64,000 nt of DNA from Melanopsichium pennsylvanicum (Eukaryota > Basidiomycota > Ustilaginomycetes > Ustilaginales). The first letter of the stretch is position 1. The number at the start of each line of letters is the position of its first letter. The position numbers and the translations under genes are program-made. Where the stretch lies: assembly GCA_900208305.1 (NCBI GenBank), contig OAPG01000020.1, positions 372,001-436,000 on the forward strand, in the 5' to 3' direction. The notes beneath the pieces are model-generated. The model was given only the letters and a program-made list of their open reading frames with translations, was not told where the DNA came from and did no database searches. Positions 53,351 to 63,498 of the stretch are shown in pieces.

Positions 53351-54847
53351 ATGTTGAAGTTTGACGAGGTTCAGAAGCACAACAACAAGGACTCGTGCTG
53401 GGTCATTGTCCACGGCAAAGCTTATGACGTTACCGAATTCCTTCCTGAACATCCAGGAGGTGCCGGTATCATTCTCAAGTACGCCGGTAAGGACGCCACT
53501 GAAGAGTACGATCCAATTCATCCTCCTGGAACACTCGAAGAGAATCTTCCCAAAGAAAAGTGTCTGGGCCCTGTCGATCCTAGTACCATAAAGAAGGAGG
53601 ATAAAGTCGTTGCCAAGCCTGTTGCCAAGCAACACCCTGATGCTCTTCCACCTCTCACACAATGTCTCAACTTGTACGATTTCGAGGTGATCGCCAAGAA
53701 GGTGCTCAAGCCAACCGCCTGGGCATACTATTCTTCGGGAGCAGACGATGAAGTGACTATGCGAGAAAACACCTCTGCTTTCGGTCGAATCTGGTTCCGT
53801 CCTCGTATTCTACGCGACGTTTCCAAGGTAGATTACTCTACCTCTTTGCTTGGAAACAAGTCAACCCTTCCCGTATATATCACCGCCACAGCTCTCGGAA
53901 AGCTTGGTCACCCGGATGGAGAGAAGAATCTCACGGTCGCTGCTGGTAAAGAAGGTATTATCCAAATGATCCCCACTCTCGCCTCTTGCTCGTTTGAAGA
54001 AATTGTCGGTGCCAAGATCAAAGATGATCAAGTTCAATTCATGCAGCTCTACGTCAACTCGAACCGTAAGATCACCGAAAAGATCATTCAGAAAGCTGAA
54101 CACGCGGGTATCAAAGGTCTATTTGTCACCGTTGACGCACCTCAGTTGGGACGAAGGGAGAAGGACATGAGGATGAAATTCGACGATGTTGGATCGGATA
54201 TGCAGAATCAGAACAAGGACAATGTGGATCGATCTCAAGGTGCGGCTAGAGCCATTTCGAGCTTCATCGACCCTTCTTTGAGTTGGGACGATTTGACTTG
54301 GCTCAAGAGTGTCACCAAGATGCCTATCGTTTTGAAGGGTGTGCAAACCTGGGAGGATGCGGTCAAGGCAGCCGAATTGGGTCTCGCAGGTGTTGTCTTG
54401 TCCAATCACGGTGGTAGGCAGCTTGACTTTGCAAGATCGGGTATCGAAGTACTTGGAGAAGTGGTGGAGGCGTTGAAGGCAAGAAATTTGTTTCCCAATC
54501 CCATGTTCCAGATCTTTGTTGATGGAGGCATCAGGAGAGCATCTGATATTCTCAAGGCTGTGGCGATGGGTGCAACTGCGGTTGGAATCGGAAGACCTTT
54601 CCTGTACGCCTATTCGGCATACGGAAGTGACGGTGTGGTTCATGCAATCCAGTTGCTCAAAGCAGAGATGGAGATGAACATGAGACTACTCGGTGCTCCA
54701 ACACTCAGAGACGTCGTACCAGAAATGGTGGATGCCAGAGCGCTCGCAACCCACGTCAATTTTACCCCCATATCACACGGTCATCAGATCTACGAGAAAC
54801 TCAGCACCGCCGTAGGCATGCCTAATGAGCCTGCCAACAAACTCTAA
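53351..54847 (+). CDS. flavocytochrome b2-type L-2-hydroxyacid (lactate) dehydrogenase
   Basis: A 498-residue fusion of a cytochrome b5-like domain and an FMN-dependent alpha-hydroxyacid dehydrogenase. The heme domain spans about 1-80 with the EHPGG loop (His34) and a second ligand in DPIHPPG (His57). The FMN barrel follows from about 115: WAYYSSGADDE, PVYITATALGKLGHPDGE, FVTVDAPQLGRREKDMR, the active-site SNHGGRQLD (His near 352) and the phosphate loop FVDGGIRRASD then GIGRPFLYAYS. Family knowledge: yeast Cyb2 oxidises L-lactate to pyruvate and passes electrons to cytochrome c. Unlike Cyb2, no mitochondrial presequence is seen; the b5 domain begins at residue 2, so a cytosolic form or other substrate is possible. 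Confidence 0.93.
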   Translation: MLKFDEVQKHNNKDSCWVIVHGKAYDVTEFLPEHPGGAGIILKYAGKDATEEYDPIHPPGTLEENLPKEKCLGPVDPSTIKKEDKVVAKPVAKQHPDALPPLTQCLNLYDFEVIAKKVLKPTAWAYYSSGADDEVTMRENTSAFGRIWFRPRILRDVSKVDYSTSLLGNKSTLPVYITATALGKLGHPDGEKNLTVAAGKEGIIQMIPTLASCSFEEIVGAKIKDDQVQFMQLYVNSNRKITEKIIQKAEHAGIKGLFVTVDAPQLGRREKDMRMKFDDVGSDMQNQNKDNVDRSQGAARAISSFIDPSLSWDDLTWLKSVTKMPIVLKGVQTWEDAVKAAELGLAGVVLSNHGGRQLDFARSGIEVLGEVVEALKARNLFPNPMFQIFVDGGIRRASDILKAVAMGATAVGIGRPFLYAYSAYGSDGVVHAIQLLKAEMEMNMRLLGAPTLRDVVPEMVDARALATHVNFTPISHGHQIYEKLSTAVGMPNEPANKL

Positions 54848-54958
54848 AAAGCGTCCATCTCTCTTTGCTTTTTGTCTGTACCCACCTTGGCCATCTCAGT
54901 CCAAAAATGCACAAGTCAATTAGATCTCGATCCATGCTCATCGATGTTTTGGCTTGGG

Positions 54959-54980
54959 TTTTTTTTTTTTTTTTTTTTTG
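54959..54980. repeat. poly-T run
   Basis: About 20 T in a row in the 213 bp convergent spacer that follows the flavocytochrome gene. Confidence 0.9.
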
Positions 54981-55060
54981 TTTTGTCAACATATTTGTGA
55001 GTGATCTATACATTGCAAAACATTTTGAAAAAAAAGGAACTCGAAATGATCCACGAAAGA

Positions 55061-56800
55061 TCATTCCAAAATGCTCGAATCAATGCCAACAATCCTTATC
55101 GTCCTATCGAAACCACAACTAGCCACTTCATTCTCGCTCACAGCCACAACGTCTTTAACAATCGTATTTCCTCCTCTGCCCCAACTCGCCGCCAAAACCT
55201 CTTGTCCACCTTCTTGCACTCCATGCGCCAATACACTTGCCCTTGTCTTGCCCTTCAAATCCACCAGTCTCAGCACACCATCCTCAGCGTTCAACCAGCA
55301 TCCTCGACCCGATGGTAGCCAAGAGTGTCTTGGTACCGCATACGAGCTGGTAGGTACGCCAGTCCAGATGGTGGCAGCGCGGCTGTTGGATAAAGGTGTG
55401 AGAAGCAGGAGTCGAGAGAGCGAGCCGGGAGCAGTGGATGAAGACGACGAAGCGAGGGCGGGAGAGGTGTGATCTCCAGTCTGGACGCAGATGTAGAGAG
55501 ATGAAGGGTGGATGGAGAGCGAGAGGAGGGAATACGATACATGCAAGTCTTCAGGATTTGGATTGGTGTTGAAACTGTGCAAGGACCAATCAGGGACGGC
55601 ATTGACGGATGGACGCGAGTGCTTGCCGCCGTCTTGCAGCGATGTAGTGGCAAGGTGGTTGGTGACATTTTCGATAGAGGCATCGGCAGAGGTAGGCAGG
55701 GCGATGTAGTGAACGAAGCTGTCGTTGCGGACAGTGAAGCACAACCAGGTGCGCTTCTGTTTTGCTTCGAGGATTACTACCTCTCCTGCATGGGTGCTGC
55801 ACCCGCTCAATGTTGATGCATCTTTGAGTACTTCAGGAGAAAGTCCAGCTCGGATAAATAGGATCGCTTCGGGATTCGTTTGTGTATCCATCTCAAATAC
55901 CTTCTCATACCTCGGTGCTTTCAACTCTTGGGCTTCTTTCTCTTCTGCCTCCTCCTCCTCCTCCTCCTCCTCCTCCTCCTCCTCCCCCTCATCATCCTCC
56001 TCTCCGATCGCATTGCCTGTTGCTGTCGCTGTAAAAGAGGTGTTGTGCAGTCTGCGATAAACCACAATCTTCTTGTCGTAGCCAATACTGGCCATATACT
56101 CCCCCGTCTCACTCATTGCCACCTTGACCACGAATTTTGCATGCTCCTTAAGCACCTGTACCACTCTTCTCTTTACCAAATCCCACACTACCACGTTTGC
56201 GTCCATGCCTGAGCTCACCAAGCATCTTGGATCTTGTGGATCTTGTGCAACACTAAGCACAGCTGCTTGATGACCGTCTCTGCTTTCTAGTATCTCATCT
56301 ACTTGGCCTGATTCGGCGTCGGAAAAGACGATTCTCTTGTCCGCTGCAGTGGAGACGAGACAATCCGAGATCGAGTTTACATAGCGCGCCGTGGACGTGT
56401 CGAAAGAACGTTTGGGAAGCTTGAGCTTTGTGATGGAGAGGATATTTGATGCGTGAAGAGTGGAGTGGGTTTTTTGCAAGCGGAAAGGGAGGGTAGAAGA
56501 GCCCGGCAGTGTTAAGGTGAGCGGGTCGGCGATAGCGCGGGAAGAGTGGGTGGCGGCCAGTGCTGCTGCTTTATGCTTGCGCTCCTCGGCGGAAACGGTA
56601 GAGCGGTATGATTCTACCAAGAAGCGCAAGTCGAGGGATGAGTCGAAGATTGGAGCAAGTGGTGGAAGGTTGAGGTTGGACGTTGATGCATCGACGCGGA
56701 GTTGGGAGGCGGTAGCGGTGTAGCCTTGCGATAGAAGGAACTGCTCGATGATCAGATGAGATGCGATGGTTAGATCGTATAGATCTATGGAGGACGACAT
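55061..56800 (-). CDS. LisH-domain WD40-repeat protein
   Basis: A 579-residue protein. A LisH motif lies at the N-terminus (ASHLIIEQFLLSQGYTATASQL, split here as ASHLIIEQFLLSQG and YTATASQL, about 13-34). WD-like repeats follow from about 115: SISDCLVSTAADKRIVFSD, HQAAVLSVAQDPQDPR, MDANVVVWDLVKRRVVQ and YMASIGYDKKIVVYRR, and the last blade ends ASCGFDRTIRIVGI. LisH supports dimerisation in many WD40 proteins. I cannot name the orthologue or partners. A Glu run of about 12 at residues near 275-290 interrupts one blade. ATG 56800 is used; the longer frame starts only with a TTG. Confidence 0.82.
   Translation of the reverse strand: MSSSIDLYDLTIASHLIIEQFLLSQGYTATASQLRVDASTSNLNLPPLAPIFDSSLDLRFLVESYRSTVSAEERKHKAAALAATHSSRAIADPLTLTLPGSSTLPFRLQKTHSTLHASNILSITKLKLPKRSFDTSTARYVNSISDCLVSTAADKRIVFSDAESGQVDEILESRDGHQAAVLSVAQDPQDPRCLVSSGMDANVVVWDLVKRRVVQVLKEHAKFVVKVAMSETGEYMASIGYDKKIVVYRRLHNTSFTATATGNAIGEEDDEGEEEEEEEEEEEEAEEKEAQELKAPRYEKVFEMDTQTNPEAILFIRAGLSPEVLKDASTLSGCSTHAGEVVILEAKQKRTWLCFTVRNDSFVHYIALPTSADASIENVTNHLATTSLQDGGKHSRPSVNAVPDWSLHSFNTNPNPEDLHVSYSLLSLSIHPSSLYICVQTGDHTSPALASSSSSTAPGSLSRLLLLTPLSNSRAATIWTGVPTSSYAVPRHSWLPSGRGCWLNAEDGVLRLVDLKGKTRASVLAHGVQEGGQEVLAASWGRGGNTIVKDVVAVSENEVASCGFDRTIRIVGIDSSILE
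55947..55985. repeat. coding (CCT)n repeat
   Basis: About a dozen CCT units encode the Glu run in the LisH/WD40 protein on the minus strand. Confidence 0.92.
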
Positions 56801-57200
56801 GGTTGTTGCCTCGTATGACGACGTCGACAAAAAAGCTTGTGTCGAGTTTAGAAGAAATGGTGATTGTGGTGGTCAGAAGGAAAAGGACACGACAAACCGA
56901 TAGTATGGTAAGCGAGATAATGGTACGACTACATCAGGGTCCAATCTCAGGAGAAAGCAGAGCAAGTGACGTCGCACGGACATGTGTCCCTTTTTTATCT
57001 TGACGTGCTGTGCCAAAAAATGTTCACATTGTCAAGCTGGTCCTTGATTTTATATTGCCCTTGCCATGTCACATCTCTCGAGATTATCTTGATGCCACAA
57101 GCACATGGCCATATAGTGTCTGATTGATGTACGAGTTGACTTGAGAGCGGAAATCTATGATTGCAGCGGTACAAGTTGGTCTTGGAGACAGTGGGAGGAA
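56801..57200. other. intergenic region
   Basis: Leader of the LisH/WD40 gene and 3' end of the thioesterase gene. No feature recognised. Confidence 0.5.
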
Positions 57201-58277
57201 TCACAATCTATGCATGTGTGGCCTCAATACACAAGCTTGTGTCATGCTTGCCACCAGGTTCTGTTGCCTATCCCACAGGAAGGCCTCCGAGTATGTTCTA
57301 CATTCATTTCCTGTGATCGTCTGCATCTCCCTCAAGTGGAACAGGTTCATGTCCGGCACTGCAAAGAACCTGATGGCGCAATCCAACGAGCTCGCTGCGC
57401 CCGCATCCAACAGGCTCATCTTGGAAAACGTTAAAGGGATGAAACTTAGCGCTCCATCCATCATGAAAACCACCAGGCTCGCGTTTGCCGAAGCACTGGT
57501 CACTGCGAGGGGAGGTCCTACATCTTTAAAGTCGGATTGAGGCAACTTGTCTACTGAAGGGGTTGGTGCGGGCAAAGTGAAATCTTGCATGGATTTCGCC
57601 CAGTCTACTGAAAATCTGTCTGCAAGTGGGGCTGCATGCTGGTCGGATTCCGCGAGAGGATCTAAGCCGAATGCGTTCTGAGCATGCAAGCCCTGAGGTG
57701 GGAACGCACTGATCAGAGTCTTTTGGTTGAGAGCAAAGACTGTGTTTTCCAAATAGTCAGCTGCGTCTCTGTCCACTTTGCCCTCCTGCACTTTTCGCAA
57801 AACGATATCCCTCATGCTCGGCAGTTGTTCTGGCTGAGCATATTGCATTCTCGGCTTCCTGCTGTATCTGGTGAAAGGAGCTCCCGCTTTGGCATTGTGG
57901 ATCCTGTTGGGTGCGACAAAATCCACTGTCGCGCTAAAGGTGTTCCTCTCATTGCCATTGTCCATTTGCTGTGTAGCGATGACGAAGCGTGTGGCGAACG
58001 AACGAGTATTGCGAATGTTGCTGACGGTGAGTTTCACTTTGCGGTCTGCGTAAGTGGGGCCGAGATAGTTACCGAGCATCGAGTAGATTTCAAAGTTGAG
58101 GAGTTCCTTGCGAGATTCGATGGATTTGAACGCTGCTTGAACGGCAAGAGCTTGGACACAGCCACCGTAGGCGATATCGGCAGGGTTGCCCATCTTTTCA
58201 GGATTGGCGCAGGAGACGTAAACATCCGGTTGAGAGGTTGCGCGAAGCCTGACGAGCTCGACGAAGTTGGCCGCCAT
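57201..58277 (-). CDS. acyl-CoA thioesterase, TesB/ACOT8-like double hot-dog
   Basis: A 358-residue protein fitting the acyl-CoA thioesterase II family. The first hot-dog half includes NPADIAYGGCVQALAVQAA (about 31-49), FEIYSMLGNYLGPTYADRKVK and SFATRFVIATQQ; the second half has PLAVTSASANASLVVFMMDGAL, FFAVPDMNLFHLREMQT and a C-terminal block NLVASMTQACVLRP. Such enzymes hydrolyse acyl-CoA to free acid and CoA, often in peroxisomes. The terminus is HRL, only a weak match to a PTS1 signal, so peroxisomal import is uncertain. ATG 58277 and family length support a complete gene. Related thioesterase-like proteins of unknown substrate are common in fungi. Confidence 0.85.
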   Translation of the reverse strand: MAANFVELVRLRATSQPDVYVSCANPEKMGNPADIAYGGCVQALAVQAAFKSIESRKELLNFEIYSMLGNYLGPTYADRKVKLTVSNIRNTRSFATRFVIATQQMDNGNERNTFSATVDFVAPNRIHNAKAGAPFTRYSRKPRMQYAQPEQLPSMRDIVLRKVQEGKVDRDAADYLENTVFALNQKTLISAFPPQGLHAQNAFGLDPLAESDQHAAPLADRFSVDWAKSMQDFTLPAPTPSVDKLPQSDFKDVGPPLAVTSASANASLVVFMMDGALSFIPLTFSKMSLLDAGAASSLDCAIRFFAVPDMNLFHLREMQTITGNECRTYSEAFLWDRQQNLVASMTQACVLRPHMHRL

Positions 58278-59382
58278 GTTTGAGAGGTAGTACGACTAAT
58301 AACTTGTACGTAGAGTGTGTGATTGTGATAGTAGATGTGAATTTGAGGTAGACGGAGCAAGAACAAGGTAGATGAGATGAGGTAATAAGTAGGCAAAGAG
58401 TGAGCTGCAAGATGGAGCTGCAAGATGGAGCGACAAATGTACAATCTTAGTGAATCCAATCCGAAGAATGAGCGGAGCTGAGTGCTTAGGCGAGGTGCAA
58501 ACTGCAAACTCGAGTGTTCAAGAAAGGGTGTGAATTCCTTCTTCTACGTCTCAAAGCAACAAACGAGAGCCGCTCGGCAACCGTATTGCCCAAATAGCCG
58601 GACAGCCCACTTCCAAATTCGAACAAAGAAAGATAGCAGGAGCAGCAGGAAAGGAAGAAATCCTGCATACATTCTTCACAAGCTCGCAAAGAAGGGTATC
58701 TACTCTATGCAGTCTCGCTCGACAAACAAAACTATACTTCACAATGCTTCTCGACTCTTGGCTAGCAAGTTATGCCACTTGACGCCGCGGTGGTACCTTG
58801 AAGCTGAGCTGTGCAATGCTGGAGCAACAACTTGCATGTCTTTGCCTCTTTCGTATGCCGAATAAGAACCGATGAGTCCCACTTATTGCCGGAGAACTTA
58901 GTGACGTTACGCAGATTACGCGGCGAGCGAGTTAGTCACACGTTGCTATTGTCGCACAGGTCGCGGTGACCGGGAACCAGCTGCCGTGCTTGGCATTGGG
59001 CTCTGAACAGCAAGGCTTGGGATCTCTCATGTCCCACCAAGGCATGAGAAACTTGGTTGGTGGCTCAGCGTGGTAGCACACAGGATCTGCAGAGCGAATA
59101 TGCAAAGGCACACTTCGGCGACGTTATTTATCCGCGAGCCGCAGATTTCCCGATTCAGTGTTTCGATACAGGTTTCAATCGGCTTTCATCATGTCATCCC
59201 CCAAAATACACAAATGAACAAAAAAAGAAGTCGCGACCACGTTTCGCGTTAATTGTTTTCGGGACATGGAAGTTGATAAGAGTGCAATTTCTTCTGCTGT
59301 TGGTCTCGGGAAGTTGGACAAGGTACATGTTATCTTTATTTGACCACATACCGAGCACCTCGAAGGACGGCTTTGCTTCCAC
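58278..59382. other. 1.1 kb divergent intergenic region, thioesterase/exopolyphosphatase
   Basis: No gene recognised. GAGCTGCAAGATG occurs twice in tandem near 58399-58425. Short frames show no features. Confidence 0.5.
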
Positions 59383-61209
59383 ATGAGCCGGTACGAAACT
59401 ATCTACTCTTACCAAACAACCAGAGCTGCAGCCAGTCACAATCACGCCATCCTTCGACTCGTCGCTTTGCTAGTTTTTGTCGCCGTATCCTCGGTCGTCT
59501 TTCTATCGTTTACAGACTACGTGTATTGGAGACAAAGTCAGCCTCGCACTCACTCGGTTTTCAATATGACTGCATCCTCGTCTGCACCGGTCAATGGCAC
59601 CAAACTCCTAAACCTGGACGAATATCTAGCTCAGGCAAAGCAAGATGCCTACACTCACCTCAAGGCCGGGTCTAGCTCACAAACCAAACTCACTGTCATC
59701 ATGGGAAATGAAGCAGGTGACCTTGATTCTGCTGCTTGTGCCATTGGATTAAGCTATCTCCTTACTCGCTTCGGCTCTCCATCCGGCCACAATTTGTCAG
59801 AGTCAAAGTACGTTCCGTTGATACAGAGCTCGCATAAGGATGACGTGTTGCGACCCGAGAACACAGCTGCGTTCAGAGCATCCCAGATCGACCCCGAAAG
59901 TGTGCTCTGCTTAGACGACGTACAGCACAAGTTGGGCCTGTCTCTTGAGTCAGAGGCTTTCGCACCATCAGCAAACGTAGCAATCGGGTTGGTAGATCAT
60001 GCTTCGTTGACTGGACCATGGGGAGGTGCTAGAGCTGGAAATAGGGATGTACAAATCGTCGTTGATCATCATGAAGATGTGGGTGATCATACCAACGCAG
60101 CGCTGCGTATCATCAAGTCGCCTTCAAAGGAGCCAATAGGAAGCTGTAGCAGCATGGTAGCTGAACTCTTCGCATCCGATTTTGCAAAGTCTCCCTCCAC
60201 CGACCTCGGTTTGCGCCAAGTCGCGGATCTCCTCATCAGCGCCATCATCATCGATACAGACAATCTTCGCAGTGCTCCTGGTGGCAAGGCAACGCGCGCG
60301 GATTTTGAGGCTGTCAAGTTGCTCTTCCCATACTCCTCCTTTGGTAACCCTAGCACATCTGCGCGAATTAAGGAAACGGCCTTGTGGTTCTCTCCTCTGA
60401 ACCGCACGGATCATGCATCGGTAGAGCCAATCCAAGCCATCAACCCATCCGAAGACACCGACTCTGCAACCCGAAGCGCCAAGATCATCCTGGCTCCGTA
60501 CTGGCAAATCCTCTCTGGCTCCAAGCAGGCTGTTTCGCATCTGAGTGGTAGAGATTTGCTCCGACGTGATTACAAGCAACTTGATGTCGTTCACCCAGAA
60601 GGCTACGATGCAGCCAATGCTGACGTCGTACTCAAACTCGGCTTCGCTTCGGTACCAATCAGCATTGTCGAATGGCTTCACAAGGATCGACCAACCCCCA
60701 AGCTTGTGGATGCAGCTGACGCGAAACAAGAGGTGAAAGAGGCATGGGCTGTATGGTGGAAAGTGCTGGATGAGTTCATGGCAGAGCGAAAGATCGACAT
60801 TGCTGTCATGACCGGTTCGTTTCGAGTTGCCCAAGGCGAGGTAGACGCAGGCAAACACAAGCGTGAACTTGTGCTCGCATTCGCTCCACGCATGATCGAG
60901 TCAACCCAGGCGTCGATAATGTGGGATGAACTCAGAAAAGGTTTGGAGATGGATGCTCATGTGGCGGCGGATGAGGTGGATCGAAGATTGATGCTCGAGG
61001 AGCCATGGAAGGGTCAAAGGCTGCCTGAGAGTGCAGGAGGCAAGAGGGAGAGGGTCAAGGGTGTAGACAGTCAAGGAAAGAGGGAGGATGCGTCCGCGGA
61101 CAAGCCGAGGTGGGCCAAAGTGTACAGGCAAGCGAATGCCAGAGCCAACCGAAAGATCGTCTTGCCAGCCGTAACGACGATTCTCAAAGCGGCAGTGAGA
61201 AAGTTGTGA
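59383..61209 (+). CDS. PPX1: Ppx1-type exopolyphosphatase (DHH family) with N-terminal membrane segment
   Basis: A 608-residue DHH phosphoesterase matching yeast Ppx1. The catalytic motifs are GNEAGDLDSAA (about 108), LCLDDV (about 178), GLVDHASL and VVDHHED (about 226-232); the DHHA2 domain follows with SGRDLLRRDYKQ near 385 and PISIVEW near 427. Family knowledge: processively removes phosphate from the ends of inorganic polyphosphate. Unlike the soluble yeast enzyme, residues about 22-43 (ILRLVALLVFVAVSSVVFL) form a strong hydrophobic helix, so this product may be a signal-anchored membrane protein. An in-frame ATG at codon 62 (59566) would make a form close to the usual start. Confidence 0.92.
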   Translation: MSRYETIYSYQTTRAAASHNHAILRLVALLVFVAVSSVVFLSFTDYVYWRQSQPRTHSVFNMTASSSAPVNGTKLLNLDEYLAQAKQDAYTHLKAGSSSQTKLTVIMGNEAGDLDSAACAIGLSYLLTRFGSPSGHNLSESKYVPLIQSSHKDDVLRPENTAAFRASQIDPESVLCLDDVQHKLGLSLESEAFAPSANVAIGLVDHASLTGPWGGARAGNRDVQIVVDHHEDVGDHTNAALRIIKSPSKEPIGSCSSMVAELFASDFAKSPSTDLGLRQVADLLISAIIIDTDNLRSAPGGKATRADFEAVKLLFPYSSFGNPSTSARIKETALWFSPLNRTDHASVEPIQAINPSEDTDSATRSAKIILAPYWQILSGSKQAVSHLSGRDLLRRDYKQLDVVHPEGYDAANADVVLKLGFASVPISIVEWLHKDRPTPKLVDAADAKQEVKEAWAVWWKVLDEFMAERKIDIAVMTGSFRVAQGEVDAGKHKRELVLAFAPRMIESTQASIMWDELRKGLEMDAHVAADEVDRRLMLEEPWKGQRLPESAGGKRERVKGVDSQGKREDASADKPRWAKVYRQANARANRKIVLPAVTTILKAAVRKL

Positions 61210-62433
61210 TTGGTGCGAGCTGATCCATAATGAATGACATGATATCGAAATGTTGTGCTTGGCACAGTTGCAACAGCAGTAATGGGGTAACACCATCACA
61301 CCTAAGAACGCTGTATGAGATTTATCGAAGCAAGTTTTGACTGTATCATTTGACGCACTTGATTGGGGTAAGAGATAGTTTGAACGAGGTCTTGACAGGA
61401 TGCAAAAGGTTTGTATGATCATGAGAGCGCGAGAGATGATACCGACGGCGACCGACGGCAACCGGCACGCTTTCTATTTGTATTCCGCGGAAAAACAGCT
61501 CAGGTCGTTTTCCTTTTTGCATTAAGGGAATCTCAGAAGAGGAGAAGACATGCTGTGTCCCCGAAGAAATTCAGATTACAAGTACCAAGGCATCGTCTAA
61601 AATCCAGGCGAGAGTCAAGTATGAAGGGAGGCGAGAGTCAAGTATGAAGGGAGGCGAGGCCTAGCTTGGCTTTGACAATTGCCGACTAGATCCTTGGCTC
61701 TTCTCTCACTTAATCTTGGCGCATCGACAGTTGAACTGTTACTGTAAGTCAGACGCGTTCAGCAGCGTTCGGCACAAACCGATGAGGCAGGTTTTCGCCG
61801 TGCGCATATGAGAGTCAAGTCGAGTATAGACTTGGATGCATTGAATAATCACGAATAGGCGCGGCAGCTCCGGCAATCTCGCTGCCTTTGGCCGGTCCAG
61901 GCAATTCAAAAGCCTTAACTTAGCGATCATGATACGTTTGGCAAGTAGCAAAGGCTGTGCTGGTCAAGCGCCGGCGAGACTGAGCTCTCAAACAACCAGA
62001 GAATCACACGGCCAACAGCCCGTCTCGGTCGCTTGACTCGAAAAATCCTGCTAAAAAAAATTGTCGCCCTGACCCCACATCCATTGTCAAGTAAGAGAGT
62101 GCAATTCTGCCTCAACTAAGGGTCCATGGCTTCGCATGCAGAGCTGCAGGCAAAATGGAAAATACTCGGCTTGGCGCACGTCCAGCTCAGCTCAGCTTTT
62201 TGGCTTTCCCCTCCCTCAACCCCTTGTCGTCCTCATCAATCCTCGTCTACCCTCGATGTGGGTGGAAAAGCATATATCCACCTTCTCTCTTACTTTGCTC
62301 GACGCTTCCCTGCTGATCAATTAACTCCTTTAGGATCTCGATCAAACACCCAAGCATTTAACCATCACACAATCTCAGTCAACATAAACACATCTCCTTC
62401 TACTCCGCTGCACCACGATCCTTGCAAGCCAAC
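61210..62433. other. 1.2 kb intergenic region, tandem genes
   Basis: A 23 bp duplication at 61607 and a TACTGTA word at 61740. The last 200 bp before the stomatin gene is CT-rich leader. No gene recognised. Confidence 0.5.
61607..61658. repeat. 23 bp tandem duplication
   Basis: Two perfect copies of a 23 bp unit (61607-61629 and 61630-61652; starts GGCGAGAGTCAAG, ends GAAGGGA) plus the first six bases of a third. Confidence 0.95.
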
Positions 62434-63498
62434 ATGTCTGAAGTGGGACACGACACTCTCCAGAAGAGCTTGCACAACGGCGACTCCAAGAAGCCAATGA
62501 TGGCTAGCTCCTCTGCTGCCCCCTTCGGTGGAGGTGGTCTTGTCACTGTTCAGCCTCTTCGACGTTCTGAGATGCAGCCTTCTTACAAGCAGAATCTTGG
62601 CCTCGAGACGGTCGAGCACGGTTTCTACGGCTCTCTCATCAACGGCATTGGCTCTGTCGCCGGTTTCTTCGGACAACTTCCCTTTTGCTTCTGCTGCCCT
62701 AATCCGTTCAAAGAGATTGAGCAGGGAAGCGTTGGTCTCATCTCTCGGTTTGGTCAGTTCTACAGAAGTGAGGATCCCGGTCTTGTACGCCTCAACCCGT
62801 GCTCCGAGACGCTACGAAGAGTCGATGTCAAGGTGAACACGTCTTCTGTCGGACATCAACAGTGCATTACTAGGGACTCTGTCTCTATCGGTGTAGAGTC
62901 CGTAGTCTTCTGGCATATTTCGAACCCCTACCGAGCTTCGTTTGGTATCGCGGACGTAAGAGCGGCTCTCATCGAGCGAGCGCAGACAACGCTGCGGAAT
63001 GTGGTCGGAGGGCGCACTCTGCAGTCGCTGGTCACGGACCGCGAGCAAGTCGCGCTCGAGGTGCAGGAAATTGTTGGCGACATCGCAGACAAGTGGGGAG
63101 TGCAGGTAGAGGCCATCCTCATCAAGGACATCATCTTCTCCAATGAGCTTCAGGAGTCTCTCAGCTCCGCTGCCAAGCAGAGGCGTATCGGTGAGAGCAA
63201 AGTTATTGCTGCTCAGGCTGAAGTCGACGCTGCTCGACTCATGCGACAGGCTGCCGACATCCTGGCTTCCAAGAGCGCCATGCAGATTCGTGCGCTCGAG
63301 TCGCTGCAGGCCATGGCCAAGACTGCCAACAGCAAGGTGATCTTTGTTCCTATGAACCTCAACGATCTTTCCGGTGACAACACACTTCCCTCTGGCGGGC
63401 CTGGCACCAACCCTGCTCCCCCCTCCGGCTCTGGCTCCGGCTCCACATCGGGTAACATGATCAGCACCGCTGCTCTCTCGCATCTCGCCGAATTGTAA
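62434..63498 (+). CDS. stomatin-family SPFH/band-7 membrane protein
   Basis: A 354-residue stomatin-like protein. After a flexible N-terminus, FGQLPFCFCCPNPF (about 77-90) gives a cysteine cluster that is probably palmitoylated and marks the membrane hairpin seen in fungal stomatins. The SPFH domain runs about 92-265: EQGSVGLISRFGQFYR, TRDSVSIGVESVVFWHI, ALIERAQTTLRNVVGGRTL, and the KRRIGESKVIAAQAEVDA-like helix (here AAKQRRIGESKVIAAQA). The C-terminal region is helical, then Gly/Pro/Ser-rich. Family knowledge: oligomeric scaffolds that organise membrane microdomains. ATG 62434 (MSEVGHD) is the first ATG; upstream frame begins with TTG. Confidence 0.93.
   Translation: MSEVGHDTLQKSLHNGDSKKPMMASSSAAPFGGGGLVTVQPLRRSEMQPSYKQNLGLETVEHGFYGSLINGIGSVAGFFGQLPFCFCCPNPFKEIEQGSVGLISRFGQFYRSEDPGLVRLNPCSETLRRVDVKVNTSSVGHQQCITRDSVSIGVESVVFWHISNPYRASFGIADVRAALIERAQTTLRNVVGGRTLQSLVTDREQVALEVQEIVGDIADKWGVQVEAILIKDIIFSNELQESLSSAAKQRRIGESKVIAAQAEVDAARLMRQAADILASKSAMQIRALESLQAMAKTANSKVIFVPMNLNDLSGDNTLPSGGPGTNPAPPSGSGSGSTSGNMISTAALSHLAEL

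Noticed and set aside
13566..61209. Phosphate transporter and exopolyphosphatase as a phosphate/polyphosphate gene cluster
   Set aside because: They are about 45 kb apart with many unrelated genes between them.
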